DNA of 26,656 nt from JAFDZW01 sp038229915 (GTDB lineage Bacteria; Bacteroidota; Ignavibacteria; Palsa-1295). Each line of letters opens with the position of its first letter. Position 1 is the first letter of the stretch. The position numbers and the translations under genes are program-made. The notes beneath the pieces are model-generated. The model was given only the letters and a program-made list of their open reading frames with translations. It did no database searches and had not been told where the DNA came from. The stretch is from positions 1 through 26,656 of the forward strand of contig JBBRNY010000030.1 in the NCBI GenBank assembly GCA_038229915.1. Direction: 5' to 3'. Of this stretch, positions 15,701 through 23,959 are shown piece after piece.

Positions 15701-18069
15701 TCTATGACGTTCGCACCGGTCTTAATCCAACAGTGGTTAGCCCGATCAGCATTGCAACCCTTGGTTCAAATGCTTACACAGTTGATAAAGATTCTATCTT
15801 TAATAACTCGATCGCTGTTGACAATGCACCGTATATGGTACAGACTGTCCGCGTTGCTCATCCATTCATCTGGAACAACATTTTCCAGAACTTGAACAAG
15901 ACTGCAAGCGCAACAGCTGTGATGTACAAGATGACCGTTCCACGCCCGATGTTTGATAACATCAGCTCGAACTACAACCTCTTCGACTTCCGTAATGCTT
16001 CGCTCTTCGCGAACTTGACAGAATACGATATGGCTTCTGGTACACAGACCAAAACACGTCTTGTAAAAGATATCAACGAATGGCGCACACTCTCACAGCA
16101 GGATATCTATTCTGTTGGTGGTGACCCGAGATTTACTCCGGATTCGCTCCATTTGCCGATCGCAACAACCTACATCCCAACAGCTGCTTCGAATTCAGGT
16201 ATCTTCTTGAATACAGCAACACAGAATATGGACATTGACGGCGACCTTCGTTTGGTCGGTGGAAGTGCTCCTGATATGGGTGCTGATGAGTTCGAAGGCT
16301 TCCAGTACACGAATGATCTCGCTGTAATGGTTATCACCAAGCCTTCTGGTTTGGCTGATGCTACCGGCACAACGTTCGTCACAGCTGAGAATCCACTCGC
16401 GATTCAGGCGATCGTAAAGAACCTCGGTTCGCTTACGGCTGCTAATCGTACAGTAACGTCTCAGGTAGATGTTTCGACCAATGCAGGTGCAACCTGGTCA
16501 TCACTCGGAACAACATCGAAGACACTTACTTTTGCTGTGAACGAAGCGAAGACGATTGATTTCGTCGGACCGAACATCACTGCTGAAACAGGTAAGCTCT
16601 ATCGCGTCACTGTATTCGTTGGTAACGACCAAAACAATGGCAACAACAGCTTGACAAAGATCTTCAAGATCCTTGTAAAGCGCCAGGCAACTCTCTTGAG
16701 CTACAACTCTTCGACAGCGAAGGGCTTGCAGAACAGAGATTCATTGTCACGTGCTTTGGACCGTCTCGGAGTACCATACGATCTTCTTGACCGTAATGCA
16801 TACTTGACACAGCCAGTAGATTATTCACCTTGGTGGACGATCGTATGGGCAACTGGTGACCCGAACACAGCCTACAGCGGTGCTGGTAATGTTGCTGGTG
16901 TCGGTGCAGTCAGCCAAAAAGAATCTGAAGAAATCATCAGTTTCTTGAAAGCTGGACAGACCTATGCTAAGAAGTCGTTTGTCATTGCCGGTCAGAACGT
17001 TGCTCAGTACATGGATACGACATCGATCTACCGTCAGTTGAATAACGTCATTACTGATAATGACTTTATGACCAACTATATGCATACACGCTTCGTAGCT
17101 CAATACCCAGGCAAAAACTTCCCAACAGCGTTGCCTACAAGCTACAAAGGCAAACTTGTTGGTACAGGCGTGTACTTCGTATTCCCTGATACTATCGTTT
17201 CAACTTCACCTGACGTGATCAAACCGACACCTATTACAGGTGTTGTCGGAACGAACACTTCACGTTTTGCATACTTCTATGGTGTCCACCCTTCGACTCC
17301 TGTCGATAGCGGTGCAGGTACAGCATGGAATGGCGCAAAGTTCAACGTTGTATTCTATCCGTTCGATTGGGCAGATGCTCTCGAGACGGTTGGTACACGT
17401 GACGGTGAGATCGCACCGGTTAACGTCAGCGGAACAACACGTTTCACACGTGGTGCTCTTGACTTCTTGAAGAGCTTTGGCGGCACAGTATTGCCGGTTG
17501 AGTTCACGGACGTCAATGCTAAGGCTGAGAATGATGGTAACCTCATCAACTGGTCAGTTACTGCTCAGAAAGATGTTGACCATTTCGAAGTCGAAACACT
17601 TGAAGCGAACAATTGGAATTGGGTCGGCGACGTGAAGTCTGCCAACTCTGTTAACTATAGCTTCTTGCACACTGCAATCAATGCACTCGAAGTCGGTAAG
17701 AGCTTCAGCTACCGTGTGGTTGCTGTTGATCTTGACGGATCGCGTAACACCAGCAAGACCGTGAATGTCGAGCGTACCGCTACAGGTCTCTCGTTCACGA
17801 TCGAGCAGAACCGCCCGAATCCGTTCACTGCTTCGACCGTCATCGGTTACACATTGCCAGCAAATGGTACAGTCGCTATCCGCGTACTTGACCTCACTGG
17901 TAAAGTGATCTCAGTTGGTCTTGACAACGAGTCAATGACTGCAGGTACTCATGAGTTCAAGTTCAATGCGAACAATTTGGCTACAGGTACTTACATCTAC
18001 GAGATCAGCTTCACAAACGCAAATGGCGAAACCAGCGTATTGCGTAGCAAGATGACCTTAACGAAATAA
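12703..18069 (+). CDS. Large T9SS-exported surface protein (Ig-like modules, beta-helix, C-terminal sorting domain)
   Basis: 1788 residues with a signal peptide (MKKTYAFLLSLLVVALSGFAG, ending near ANAQ). An N-terminal beta-rich domain follows to about 285, then three tandem Ig/CARDB-like modules of about 115 residues (near 290-410, 410-525, 525-645), each ending in an Asn/Asp-rich DNSIT or DRTNDTT hinge. A right-handed parallel beta-helix with Asn ladders occupies roughly 790-1100. Another CARDB-like module is near 1205-1326, a globular domain at 1327-1593 starts RQATLLSYN, and an LPVEFTDVNAKAENDGNLINW module follows. The last 90 residues (from IEQNRPNPF) form a type A T9SS sorting domain. 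Arg is mostly CGT/CGC and Gly mostly GGT, unlike the neighbours, which suggests high expression. The ligand or enzymatic role is unknown; adhesion or surface coat is a guess. Confidence 0.9.
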   Translation: MKKTYAFLLSLLVVALSGFAGTANAQYTMADYNVKANGDPYVALSGATDIPEITPTNTYDYSKISNEITLPFNFRYVNIITNKIKVTQHGSVIVGGTDQVPDGVQQYNAFYGACYANSFFGTFGQFLNGQQNLGNYGVIYPNNTIHPWVGYQTALVGQSKFDYQVQGTAPFRKVIIESIKRQNINQNTTADWQVVIYEGSSFISKVQINYGPQSVPGTQWYNYGYSIGMGIKSTGGSGGYLSVARDPQPTVGNSPTFSTTVCYDNEYKGVPTVNYIYSILYDYNLAFSNAQPTPADGAIVLKDNPFTPTVKISNEGRYAFSAVSIRCLIQRVGDALPAFDQTVALSGTQIPAPFANQQKGVNPQGTGTVVSFPGPPQFTPVTYGVYNMTFSIASSVQSDQYAPDNSITTQFIVSPPNNVASIVSLLPAPNSRAAVGYATPVTFQYRNLGVNNQTNVPVSVYITNPQGTVLYRDTLTLNNWLSSQFRDTTFKDFTPTQNGDYKICGVTQLVNDQNSLDDTACNTFQVRFLSDVQAVTVLDPDDLGEKPELKPFKPVAQFQNVGVQDLFDVPARVQIRRCADNALVFQADSIIPELNTDQGLTKFSFPSKQGNFDIAKLAPGCYKLCAIARQGDDGDRTNDTTCQFFSIIPRLQGDINVGVGQRFPTISASVDSMRYRGVGPNDLNLILTDANYTENGNTSVSGVNSAIEFRDISGPGPTTRVTYKPKFNVSPTITFTGNKAICFLYSYKSANYITWNGLNEQAPAPDAIVAEPTRRNIKIINSSTAIGAVFAMEYGRNNLAFKNLNIIGNGNLTNVGSHGIRITNLYNTTSFLSGITDTSDNHHITVDNCFVGNANTGIYDIGTVPLFDIGKAFYLDRRNNNNRMTRNTIGSVASPIGAIGILTGNEDGLVIDRNEISWVTGNSATNGYSAAIAAIGGNSVNLLVNGNKIHNIKGPAALVDTIAGIDIRQASVIYVTGTGPNAKFSTLPVNTGNRVVNNMLYDVRTGLNPTVVSPISIATLGSNAYTVDKDSIFNNSIAVDNAPYMVQTVRVAHPFIWNNIFQNLNKTASATAVMYKMTVPRPMFDNISSNYNLFDFRNASLFANLTEYDMASGTQTKTRLVKDINEWRTLSQQDIYSVGGDPRFTPDSLHLPIATTYIPTAASNSGIFLNTATQNMDIDGDLRLVGGSAPDMGADEFEGFQYTNDLAVMVITKPSGLADATGTTFVTAENPLAIQAIVKNLGSLTAANRTVTSQVDVSTNAGATWSSLGTTSKTLTFAVNEAKTIDFVGPNITAETGKLYRVTVFVGNDQNNGNNSLTKIFKILVKRQATLLSYNSSTAKGLQNRDSLSRALDRLGVPYDLLDRNAYLTQPVDYSPWWTIVWATGDPNTAYSGAGNVAGVGAVSQKESEEIISFLKAGQTYAKKSFVIAGQNVAQYMDTTSIYRQLNNVITDNDFMTNYMHTRFVAQYPGKNFPTALPTSYKGKLVGTGVYFVFPDTIVSTSPDVIKPTPITGVVGTNTSRFAYFYGVHPSTPVDSGAGTAWNGAKFNVVFYPFDWADALETVGTRDGEIAPVNVSGTTRFTRGALDFLKSFGGTVLPVEFTDVNAKAENDGNLINWSVTAQKDVDHFEVETLEANNWNWVGDVKSANSVNYSFLHTAINALEVGKSFSYRVVAVDLDGSRNTSKTVNVERTATGLSFTIEQNRPNPFTASTVIGYTLPANGTVAIRVLDLTGKVISVGLDNESMTAGTHEFKFNANNLATGTYIYEISFTNANGETSVLRSKMTLTK

Positions 18070-18104
18070 GCGTCTAATCAGAGAATAATCACTCTGTTTC
18101 GAAA

Positions 18105-18134
18105 CCGCCCTGCAAGCAATTGCAGGGCGGTTTT
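18105..18134 (+). terminator. Rho-independent terminator of the surface-protein gene
   Basis: CCGCCCTGCA (18105-18114), a 6-base loop, and TGCAGGGCGG (18121-18130) form a perfect 10-bp GC-rich stem followed by TTTTGTTT. It lies 35 bases after the stop codon and isolates the gene from hrcA. Confidence 0.93.
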
Positions 18135-18186
18135 GTTTATAGAAGAAACTCCTTACAAACCCAGCCGTGTTCTTAGCACGCAACAA

Positions 18187-19287
18187 ATGAGCAGAACGAA
18201 ATTAATAGAGCCTCTCGGACAAGATTCGCTGACAGATCGTCAGCGTGAAATACTACGCCTGATCGTACAGCAATATGTGTTAACGGCAAATCCGGTTGGG
18301 TCTCGATATATATCCCGTATCAGCTCGCTCGGTTTATCAGATGCCACATTACGCAATGTAATGGCTGATCTTGAGTATCTTGGCTATATCGACCATCCGC
18401 ATACCAGTGCCGGGAGAATGCCCACTGATAAAGGCTACAGACTCTATGTCGATAGCTTGATGATGCGTGAGCGACTAAGCGACGCTGAAAGAAAAGCTGT
18501 TGCTTTTACACTGGGGAGTGCAGTCTCTGCTGACGACGTTGTTCGTGAATCGACCGCGATACTTGCGAAGCTTTCTAAACAGCTTTCGATGTTGTTGCTT
18601 CCGACGCTTCAGGATGCGACACTTGAGCGCGTTGAGATCGTACCGTTGAGTACTAATAGAATTCTTATCGTCGTTGCGGCGACCAGTGGCCGTGTGCGTA
18701 CGATCACGCTTGAGACGAAGACGGACATCGAACGCTCGAAACTTGAAGAGCTTGCTCAGTTGCTCAACACCCGTCTTGCCGGAAAAACGTTTCGTGAGGT
18801 GAAGTCGATCTTCGCTGAGAGTATCCAGGATATTCCGGAAGCTGATCGTTCTATCCTTCGAGTGTTTATGATGTCTCCGGAAAAACTTTTTGCCGATCCG
18901 GGTGCGGAGCGTGTAAAAGTATCCGGTGCCGGAAATATATTCAATCAACCGGAATTTCAACGCCGCGCAAATTTTTCGGACGATGAAGTACAAAGCATTA
19001 TCGAACTCATTGAAAACGAAGAAGTTGTGATCCATGTGCTCGAAGGCTCGTCGCTCGAAGAACAGAGTCGCTGGATCGACCATCAAAATGTCTCTATTAG
19101 AATAGGCAGCGAGCTCAGCGATGAGTGGATGTCGAATTATAGTATTATTTCCACCACCTACCGAATTGGTGACCAGCAAGGCACGATCGCGGTGATCGGA
19201 CCGAAACGAATGGATTACGCGCGCGTAACACCTGTTGTCGAATATGTAGCAAGTGCGATGAGCAAAGCACTGACATCACATTCGTAA
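18187..19287 (+). CDS. hrcA: Heat-inducible transcription repressor HrcA
   Basis: Represses chaperone genes by binding CIRCE operators; GroEL normally sets its activity. From ATG at 18187 the protein has 366 residues. A longer reading from TTG at 18133 is rejected because that codon lies in the T-run of the upstream terminator. The N-terminus is the winged-helix DNA-binding domain: LTDRQREILRLIVQQY, then PVGSRYISR, ATLRNVMADLEYLGYIDHPHTSAGRMPT and KGYRLYVD, all strongly conserved. The GAF-like core and dimer region follow. It leads an hrcA-grpE-dnaJ operon with 6-bp gaps. No full CIRCE was found upstream, only a half-site (TTAGCACGC at 18173), so autoregulation is not evident. Confidence 0.96.
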   Translation: MSRTKLIEPLGQDSLTDRQREILRLIVQQYVLTANPVGSRYISRISSLGLSDATLRNVMADLEYLGYIDHPHTSAGRMPTDKGYRLYVDSLMMRERLSDAERKAVAFTLGSAVSADDVVRESTAILAKLSKQLSMLLLPTLQDATLERVEIVPLSTNRILIVVAATSGRVRTITLETKTDIERSKLEELAQLLNTRLAGKTFREVKSIFAESIQDIPEADRSILRVFMMSPEKLFADPGAERVKVSGAGNIFNQPEFQRRANFSDDEVQSIIELIENEEVVIHVLEGSSLEEQSRWIDHQNVSIRIGSELSDEWMSNYSIISTTYRIGDQQGTIAVIGPKRMDYARVTPVVEYVASAMSKALTSHS

Positions 19288-19293
19288 GTTATT

Positions 19294-19845
19294 ATGATCG
19301 AAAAACTTAAAAGAATAGTAAATACTGTTATGTCGGAAGAACAAAACGCCGGAACAGAATTCAACCCCGATATGCTGGGTGATGAGAATGAATTTGAAAA
19401 ACTCGAAGCTGAACTTGCCGACGCAAAAGATCTGATCTTACGCCGGACGGCGGAGCTTGAGAATATGCGTCGCCGTCATGACCAAGAACGGATGCAACTC
19501 ATCTTTGAAGCAAACAAACGTTTGATAACGGATCTGCTTCCGACGATCGACGATCTCGAGCGCACGTTGTCTTTTGTAAAACCCGAAGAACGCAATCCCA
19601 TCTCTGATGGGGTAGAATTGATCTATAAGAATTTCCAAAAGATCTTAGAGAAAAACTTTGTAAAACCGATCGAGTCGGTCGGGCAGCAATTCAACGTGCA
19701 TTTGCATGATGCGTTAATGGAAGAGCCGCGCACCGATGTTGAACCGGGGACTATTACAGCTGAAGTGCAAAAAGGTTATCAAATGAATGACACGGTATTG
19801 CGACACTCGAAAGTGATCGTTGCCAAAACACCAGACGAAGATTAA
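19294..19845 (+). CDS. grpE: GrpE nucleotide exchange factor
   Basis: Releases ADP from DnaK in the Hsp70 cycle. The 183 residues have an acidic N-terminus, a long dimerising coiled coil (about 33-90; ELADAKDLILRRTAELENMRRR is its most conserved part), a four-helix-bundle segment around LLPTIDDLERTL, and the C-terminal beta domain with VHLHDALMEE, GTITAEVQKGY and LRHSKVIVAK. Two starts are possible, ATG 19294 and ATG 19330. The first is kept because it follows hrcA by 6 bp. dnaJ starts 6 bp downstream. The gene for its partner DnaK is not in the window. Confidence 0.95.
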   Translation: MIEKLKRIVNTVMSEEQNAGTEFNPDMLGDENEFEKLEAELADAKDLILRRTAELENMRRRHDQERMQLIFEANKRLITDLLPTIDDLERTLSFVKPEERNPISDGVELIYKNFQKILEKNFVKPIESVGQQFNVHLHDALMEEPRTDVEPGTITAEVQKGYQMNDTVLRHSKVIVAKTPDED

Positions 19846-19851
19846 TAGGAT

Positions 19852-21060
19852 ATGAAGAGAGATTATTACGAAATTTTAGGAGTCGAGAAGGTAGCATCTA
19901 CGGAGGAAATAAAAAAATCATACCGTAAGATGGCAATGGAATTTCACCCTGATCGCAATCCGGGGAATGCCGAAGCCGAGGAAAAATTCAAAGAAGCTGC
20001 CGAAGCCTACGAGGTCTTGAGCGATACCGATAAGCGCGCTCGTTTTGATCGCTTCGGTCATCAGGGTATGCGTAATACAGACTATGGGCATTCGCAAAAC
20101 CCTGAAGATATTTTTAGCCATTTCTCCGATATTTTTTCGGGAATGGGTGGCGGCAGTGGTGGAAGTATTTTCGATACATTCTTTGGTGGCGGCGGTGGCG
20201 GTCGTACGCAATCAGGACCAGAACGTGGTTCCGATCTTCAGATGCGTGTAGGCTTAACACTCGAAGAGATCGCTGTCGGTGTCGAGAAAACGATCAAAGT
20301 TCGACACTTCCGAAAGTGTTCTACTTGTACCGGAAGCGGTGCAAAAGAAGGATCGAGTGTGCAGACCTGCCAAACTTGCGGCGGTGCCGGACAAGTGCGC
20401 CAAGTTCGATCAATGGGCTTTGGTCAGTTCGTCAATGTTGGTCCTTGCCCGACCTGTAATGGCACAGGCTCGATCATCAAAGACAAATGTGCATCTTGTC
20501 ATGGCGAAGGTCGTGTGCAAGAAGAAAGTATCTTGAAAGCCAAGATCCCTGCAGGTGTGAGTGACGGAAATTATTTAACGCTGAACTCGCAAGGTCATGC
20601 CGGGCGTCGTGGCGGACCAGCCGGTGATGCCATCGTCGTGATCGAAGAACTTGAACACGATATTTTTGTACGCGACGGCGATGACGTTATTCTCGATCTC
20701 GATATCACTTTCCCTCAAGCGGCATTAGGTGCGGAGGTCGAAGTGCCGACACTCAGCGGTAGGGCATTGCTTAAAATTCAAGGTGGTATCAAATCCGGTT
20801 CGATACTGAGAATGCGCGACAAAGGCATTCATCATTTGAATCGTAACGGAAGCGGCGATCAACTTGTGCGGGTGCATATTATTACGCCGACAAAGATCAG
20901 CAAGACCGAACGCCAGTTGATCGAGCAATTAGCACAGGAAGATAATTTTAGTGCTGGTGTGAAAGCGGAAAACCAAAAATCTGCAAAGTCTAAATCGAAA
21001 TCACATAAACGAAGCCAAGAAACTGGGGTCTTTGGTAATCTTCGCTCAATGTTCTCATAA
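19852..21060 (+). CDS. dnaJ: Chaperone DnaJ (Hsp40)
   Basis: A type I J-protein of 402 residues that stimulates DnaK ATPase. The J-domain has HPD at 32-34, followed by a Gly/Phe-rich linker at about 90-118 (GMGGG and FFGGGGGG runs). There are four zinc-finger repeats, at Cys156/159 (CSTCTGSG), Cys173/176 (CQTCGGAG), Cys199/202 (CPTCNGTG) and Cys213/216 (CASCHGEG), then the two C-terminal substrate-binding domains. A Lys/Ser-rich tail (AKSKSKSHKRS) extends past the usual end, which explains the slightly long protein. It ends the hrcA-grpE-dnaJ operon. No terminator hairpin was seen before the next promoter at 21079. Confidence 0.97.
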   Translation: MKRDYYEILGVEKVASTEEIKKSYRKMAMEFHPDRNPGNAEAEEKFKEAAEAYEVLSDTDKRARFDRFGHQGMRNTDYGHSQNPEDIFSHFSDIFSGMGGGSGGSIFDTFFGGGGGGRTQSGPERGSDLQMRVGLTLEEIAVGVEKTIKVRHFRKCSTCTGSGAKEGSSVQTCQTCGGAGQVRQVRSMGFGQFVNVGPCPTCNGTGSIIKDKCASCHGEGRVQEESILKAKIPAGVSDGNYLTLNSQGHAGRRGGPAGDAIVVIEELEHDIFVRDGDDVILDLDITFPQAALGAEVEVPTLSGRALLKIQGGIKSGSILRMRDKGIHHLNRNGSGDQLVRVHIITPTKISKTERQLIEQLAQEDNFSAGVKAENQKSAKSKSKSHKRSQETGVFGNLRSMFS

Positions 21061-21078
21061 CCCATGAGGATATTGTTG

Positions 21079-21086
21079 TATATTTG
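21079..21086 (+). promoter_or_regulatory. -7 promoter box of the HhH-rsmD-coaD-aat-nadE operon
   Basis: TATATTTG is a perfect TAnnTTTG box, 23 bases ahead of the ATG at 21110, predicting a very short leader. No TTG stands 19-21 bp upstream, so the -33 element is weak. It is the only promoter-like sequence seen before this gene set. Confidence 0.5.
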
Positions 21087-21109
21087 AAGCGCTACGATAA
21101 CCCGAGACG

Positions 21110-21652
21110 ATGGCGCGATTCAATGATATTATCCAGCAAGTTCGAGAGCGTGTAAAAACGCTCTCTTCTCGTTTTTTTACACCGAAAGAATTCCGCTCTG
21201 CTTTGTTTTTCCTCGGTCTCGGTATTGCCGCATTGCTCTATCGTGGCGGTGCATTTATTCTTCACGAATATTTTCCGAAGACCATTTCTGAGCAAGAGCG
21301 TTCGTTGCAACGAACGAATGATAGCACATTTGCAGAGCTCTCGAAGAGAGGGGCGATTCGAGATTCACTTCGGTTCTGGATTCCGGAAGATTCACTTGAT
21401 CGGCAAGAGCGCAATCGGCTCGCGAGTAAGTCTAAAAAAGAGTTGAATCTCGTGGGACATTCGATCGCTATTAATTCTGCCGATAGTGCGGCTTTCCAAC
21501 AACTGCCTGGGATCGGCGAAAAGATGGCTTCACGAATTGTGCAGTATCGAAATAACCGTGGCAAATTTCGTCACTTACATGAATTAATGAATGTCGAAGG
21601 TATCGGTGATCAGAAATATAAAAAAATGGAGCCTTATCTGAAGTTGTATTAA
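21110..21652 (+). CDS. Membrane-anchored helix-hairpin-helix (ComEA-like) protein
   Basis: 180 residues. A charged N-terminus is followed by a single hydrophobic segment (ALFFLGLGIAALLYRGGAFIL, residues 31-51) that probably anchors it in the inner membrane. A polar linker follows, and then a C-terminal domain with two helix-hairpin-helix motifs: INSADSAAFQQLPGIGEKMA and the segment ending in VEGIGDQKYKKM. This resembles the DNA-binding tail of ComEA, the periplasmic DNA receptor of competence, but no other com gene is nearby. The start is supported by a promoter box 23 bp upstream. The stop shares one base with rsmD (TAATG). DNA binding is likely; a role in uptake is only suggested. Confidence 0.78.
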   Translation: MARFNDIIQQVRERVKTLSSRFFTPKEFRSALFFLGLGIAALLYRGGAFILHEYFPKTISEQERSLQRTNDSTFAELSKRGAIRDSLRFWIPEDSLDRQERNRLASKSKKELNLVGHSIAINSADSAAFQQLPGIGEKMASRIVQYRNNRGKFRHLHELMNVEGIGDQKYKKMEPYLKLY

Positions 21653-22251
21653 TGCGAATAATTTCCGGCATTTATAAAAGCAGATCGCTGCAAGCACCAA
21701 AGGGCGACCAAACACGACCGACATCCGACCGTGCTCGGGAGACACTGTTTAATATCCTCGTGAATATGACCGAGATCGAAGACGCGCGAGTGCTTGATCT
21801 TTTTTCCGGAAGCGGTGCATTTGCATTGGAAGCGATCAGTCGGGGCGCAAGTTCGGCTGTTTGCCTCGAAAAAGCTCCGCAAGCAGTTTCTACGATCAAT
21901 CTGAATGCGATGAATCTTGGTATCGGCACAGAACTTCAGATCATTCGCTCGGATGTCTATAAATGGCTCTCGGAAGCTGAAGGCTCGTTTGATGTCATAT
22001 TTGCTGATCCTCCGTATGACGACCCCGATATGCCCGAATTACTACCCAAGCTGATATTTGGCTCAAGGCTCTTAACTCCCAATTCCATTGTTATTATTGA
22101 GCATCGAAGTGGCAGCACCTTACAACTTCCCGAATCGGCGGAGTTGATACGAGAGCGAGCTGCCGGAGAGGCAAATTTCACTTTTTTACGATTACGTGTC
22201 AGCACTAACGCATCAGAAAACGCGGAGAGTGATCTACCCCGGGACGTTTGA
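21652..22251 (+). CDS. rsmD: 16S rRNA (guanine-966 N2)-methyltransferase
   Basis: A SAM-dependent methyltransferase that modifies 16S rRNA during 30S assembly. Diagnostic features are the N-terminal MRIISGIYKSRSL and RPTSDRARETLFNIL, SAM motif I DLFSGSGAFALEA (49-61), and the catalytic DPPY at 119-122. The 199 residues fit the family. The order rsmD-coaD is widely conserved in bacteria and supports both calls. The last 56 bases overlap the annotated coaD start, so the two are probably translationally coupled. Confidence 0.95.
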   Translation: MRIISGIYKSRSLQAPKGDQTRPTSDRARETLFNILVNMTEIEDARVLDLFSGSGAFALEAISRGASSAVCLEKAPQAVSTINLNAMNLGIGTELQIIRSDVYKWLSEAEGSFDVIFADPPYDDPDMPELLPKLIFGSRLLTPNSIVIIEHRSGSTLQLPESAELIRERAAGEANFTFLRLRVSTNASENAESDLPRDV

Positions 22252-22726
22252 CCCGATCACGAACGGACATCTTGATGTGATAGCTCGCGCGGGTGAGTTA
22301 TTCGACGAAGTGGTCATTGCCATCGCTACCAATAGCAAGAAATTACCTCTTTTTAGTGAAGAAGAACGAGTCGCACTTTGTAAAGCCGCGATCACAGAGT
22401 TATTTCCCCAAAACACGAATATCACCGTCGAAGGATTTAGCGGCTTGCTCGTTGACTATGCTCATCAGAAAGAAGCTGTTGCTATCGTTCGCGGTCTTCG
22501 TGCTCTCAGCGATTTCGAATATGAATTTCAGTTGGCATTAATGAATCGAAAGCTCGAAGATATTTCGACCGTATTCCTGATGCCGAACGAACGCTATACT
22601 TATCTCAACTCGACGATCATCCGCGAGATCGCTCGCTTTGGTCGCGATGTCTCGAGCTTTGTGCCACAGTGTGTGCAAACGGCGCTTCGTGATAAATATT
22701 CTGCCACAACAGGCATAAAAAAATAA
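22196..22726 (+). CDS. coaD: Phosphopantetheine adenylyltransferase
   Basis: Transfers AMP from ATP to 4'-phosphopantetheine, the penultimate step of CoA synthesis. Clear motifs are the nucleotidyltransferase YPGTFDPITNGH (14-25), VRGLRALSDFEYEFQLALMN, and the C-terminal YLNSTIIREIARFGRDVSSFVP. No ATG is available. GTG at 22196 gives 176 residues with an 11-residue extension before the first beta strand. GTG at 22229 would start almost at the YPG motif and looks too short. The 56-bp overlap with rsmD is therefore probably real. Together with coaBC at 1945 the window encodes three CoA steps in two separate operons. Confidence 0.94.
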   Translation: MSALTHQKTRRVIYPGTFDPITNGHLDVIARAGELFDEVVIAIATNSKKLPLFSEEERVALCKAAITELFPQNTNITVEGFSGLLVDYAHQKEAVAIVRGLRALSDFEYEFQLALMNRKLEDISTVFLMPNERYTYLNSTIIREIARFGRDVSSFVPQCVQTALRDKYSATTGIKK

Positions 22727-22736
22727 GTGTGAAGAT

Positions 22737-23951
22737 ATGATGATGACCGAAGTAGAAATACGCATTGCCAAACGATTGGATCACGTCGAAGACTCGCCGA
22801 CACTTCGCATTGCCGCACTCGCGACGCAATTGCGCAAGCAAGGTCGGTCGATCGTTAGCCTTTCCACTGGCGAGCCCGATTTCCCGACGCCCGAGAATAT
22901 CAAGCAAGCGGCTATCCGAGCGATCGAAGAAAATTTTACAAAATATACTCCTGCCGAAGGTGTCCCGGAGTTACGCGAACTCGTCGCCCAAAAATTTCGA
23001 AATGATAACGGCATTCAAACGACAGCCGATCGAGTCATCATTACTTCCGGCGGCAAACACGCACTGAGCAATGCATTGTTTACGCTCTGCGAAGAAGGTG
23101 ATGAAGTGATCGTCCCATCGCCATTCTGGGCAAGTTATGAAGCGATCGCAAGACTTTCGGAAGCGACTCCTGTTATTGTAAAGACGACGCAAGAAGAGAA
23201 TTGGCTCCTCACCCCTGAAAAATTACAAGCGGCTATCACGCCGCGCTCAAGATTGGTAATGTTGAACACACCGCTCAACCCAACAAGCGCAATGTATTCG
23301 AAAGAAGACCTGCTCGCGCTCGTGCCAATTATAAAAGAGACAGGGTTGCTGGTATTAGTTGATGAACTCTACGAAAAATTATTGTTTGACGGACATACAC
23401 ATTACTCGTTAGGCTCTTGTGAAGAAATTGCCGATCAAGTAATAACAGTCAACGGACTTTCGAAAGCATACTCAATGACGGGGTGGCGGCTTGGTTATGC
23501 CACCGGACCAAAGTGGGTCATAGATTCGATGATCCGTTTGCAATCACAAGCTGTGTCTCATCCCAGCTCCATCAGCCAGAAGGCAGCGATCGAGGCTATC
23601 AGCGGACCGCAAGAGTCGGTTGAGATGATGAGGCAAGCATTCCAAAAACGTCGTGATCTTGTTGTAGGGTTACTCAATGACATTCCAGGTATTTTCTTTT
23701 CGCAGCCACAAGGTGCGTTCTATGTCTTCTTCGATGTGTCTTCTTATTTTGGTTTGAAGACTATCGCAGGCAAAACAATAACGGGTGCATTCGAACTGTG
23801 TGAGTTCTTGCTCGAAAGCGAGGGGCTTGCACTTGTTGCCGGAGATGCATTTGGCGATTCAAACCACATCCGTCTTTCTTTCGCAGCATCCGAAGCCGAT
23901 ATTATCGAAGGTGTAAAGCGTTTGAAGCATGCACTCGCGGCGCTGAAATAA
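22737..23951 (+). CDS. Class I/II PLP aminotransferase, aspartate aminotransferase (subgroup Ib) type
   Basis: Fold-type I aminotransferase, probably aspartate:2-oxoglutarate or aspartate/prephenate type. Motifs: SLSTGEPDFPTPENIKQAA (41-59), TKYTPAEGVPELR, SPFWASYEAI (Trp131), DELYEKLLFDG with the cofactor Asp209, NGLSKAYSMTGWRLGY with Schiff-base Lys243, and HIRLSFA with the substrate-carboxylate Arg379. The Asn-loop reads NTPLNPTSAMYS, where most relatives have NPTG. The 404-residue length is normal. Three in-frame ATG codons occur in tandem at the start; the first is used. It lies 10 bp after coaD and 8 bp before nadE. Aspartate supply for NAD synthesis would suit this place but is inference. 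Confidence 0.9.
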   Translation: MMMTEVEIRIAKRLDHVEDSPTLRIAALATQLRKQGRSIVSLSTGEPDFPTPENIKQAAIRAIEENFTKYTPAEGVPELRELVAQKFRNDNGIQTTADRVIITSGGKHALSNALFTLCEEGDEVIVPSPFWASYEAIARLSEATPVIVKTTQEENWLLTPEKLQAAITPRSRLVMLNTPLNPTSAMYSKEDLLALVPIIKETGLLVLVDELYEKLLFDGHTHYSLGSCEEIADQVITVNGLSKAYSMTGWRLGYATGPKWVIDSMIRLQSQAVSHPSSISQKAAIEAISGPQESVEMMRQAFQKRRDLVVGLLNDIPGIFFSQPQGAFYVFFDVSSYFGLKTIAGKTITGAFELCEFLLESEGLALVAGDAFGDSNHIRLSFAASEADIIEGVKRLKHALAALK

Positions 23952-23959
23952 TTAGAGTA

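Noticed and set aside
18133..18186. Longer HrcA starting at TTG 18133
   Set aside because: The codon lies inside the T-run of the preceding terminator and the extra residues match nothing in HrcA; ATG 18187 is followed by the conserved domain.
18173..18199. CIRCE operator before hrcA
   Set aside because: The left half-site matches 8 of 9 bases, but at the required 9-base spacing the right half (GCAGAACGA) does not match GAGTGCTAA.
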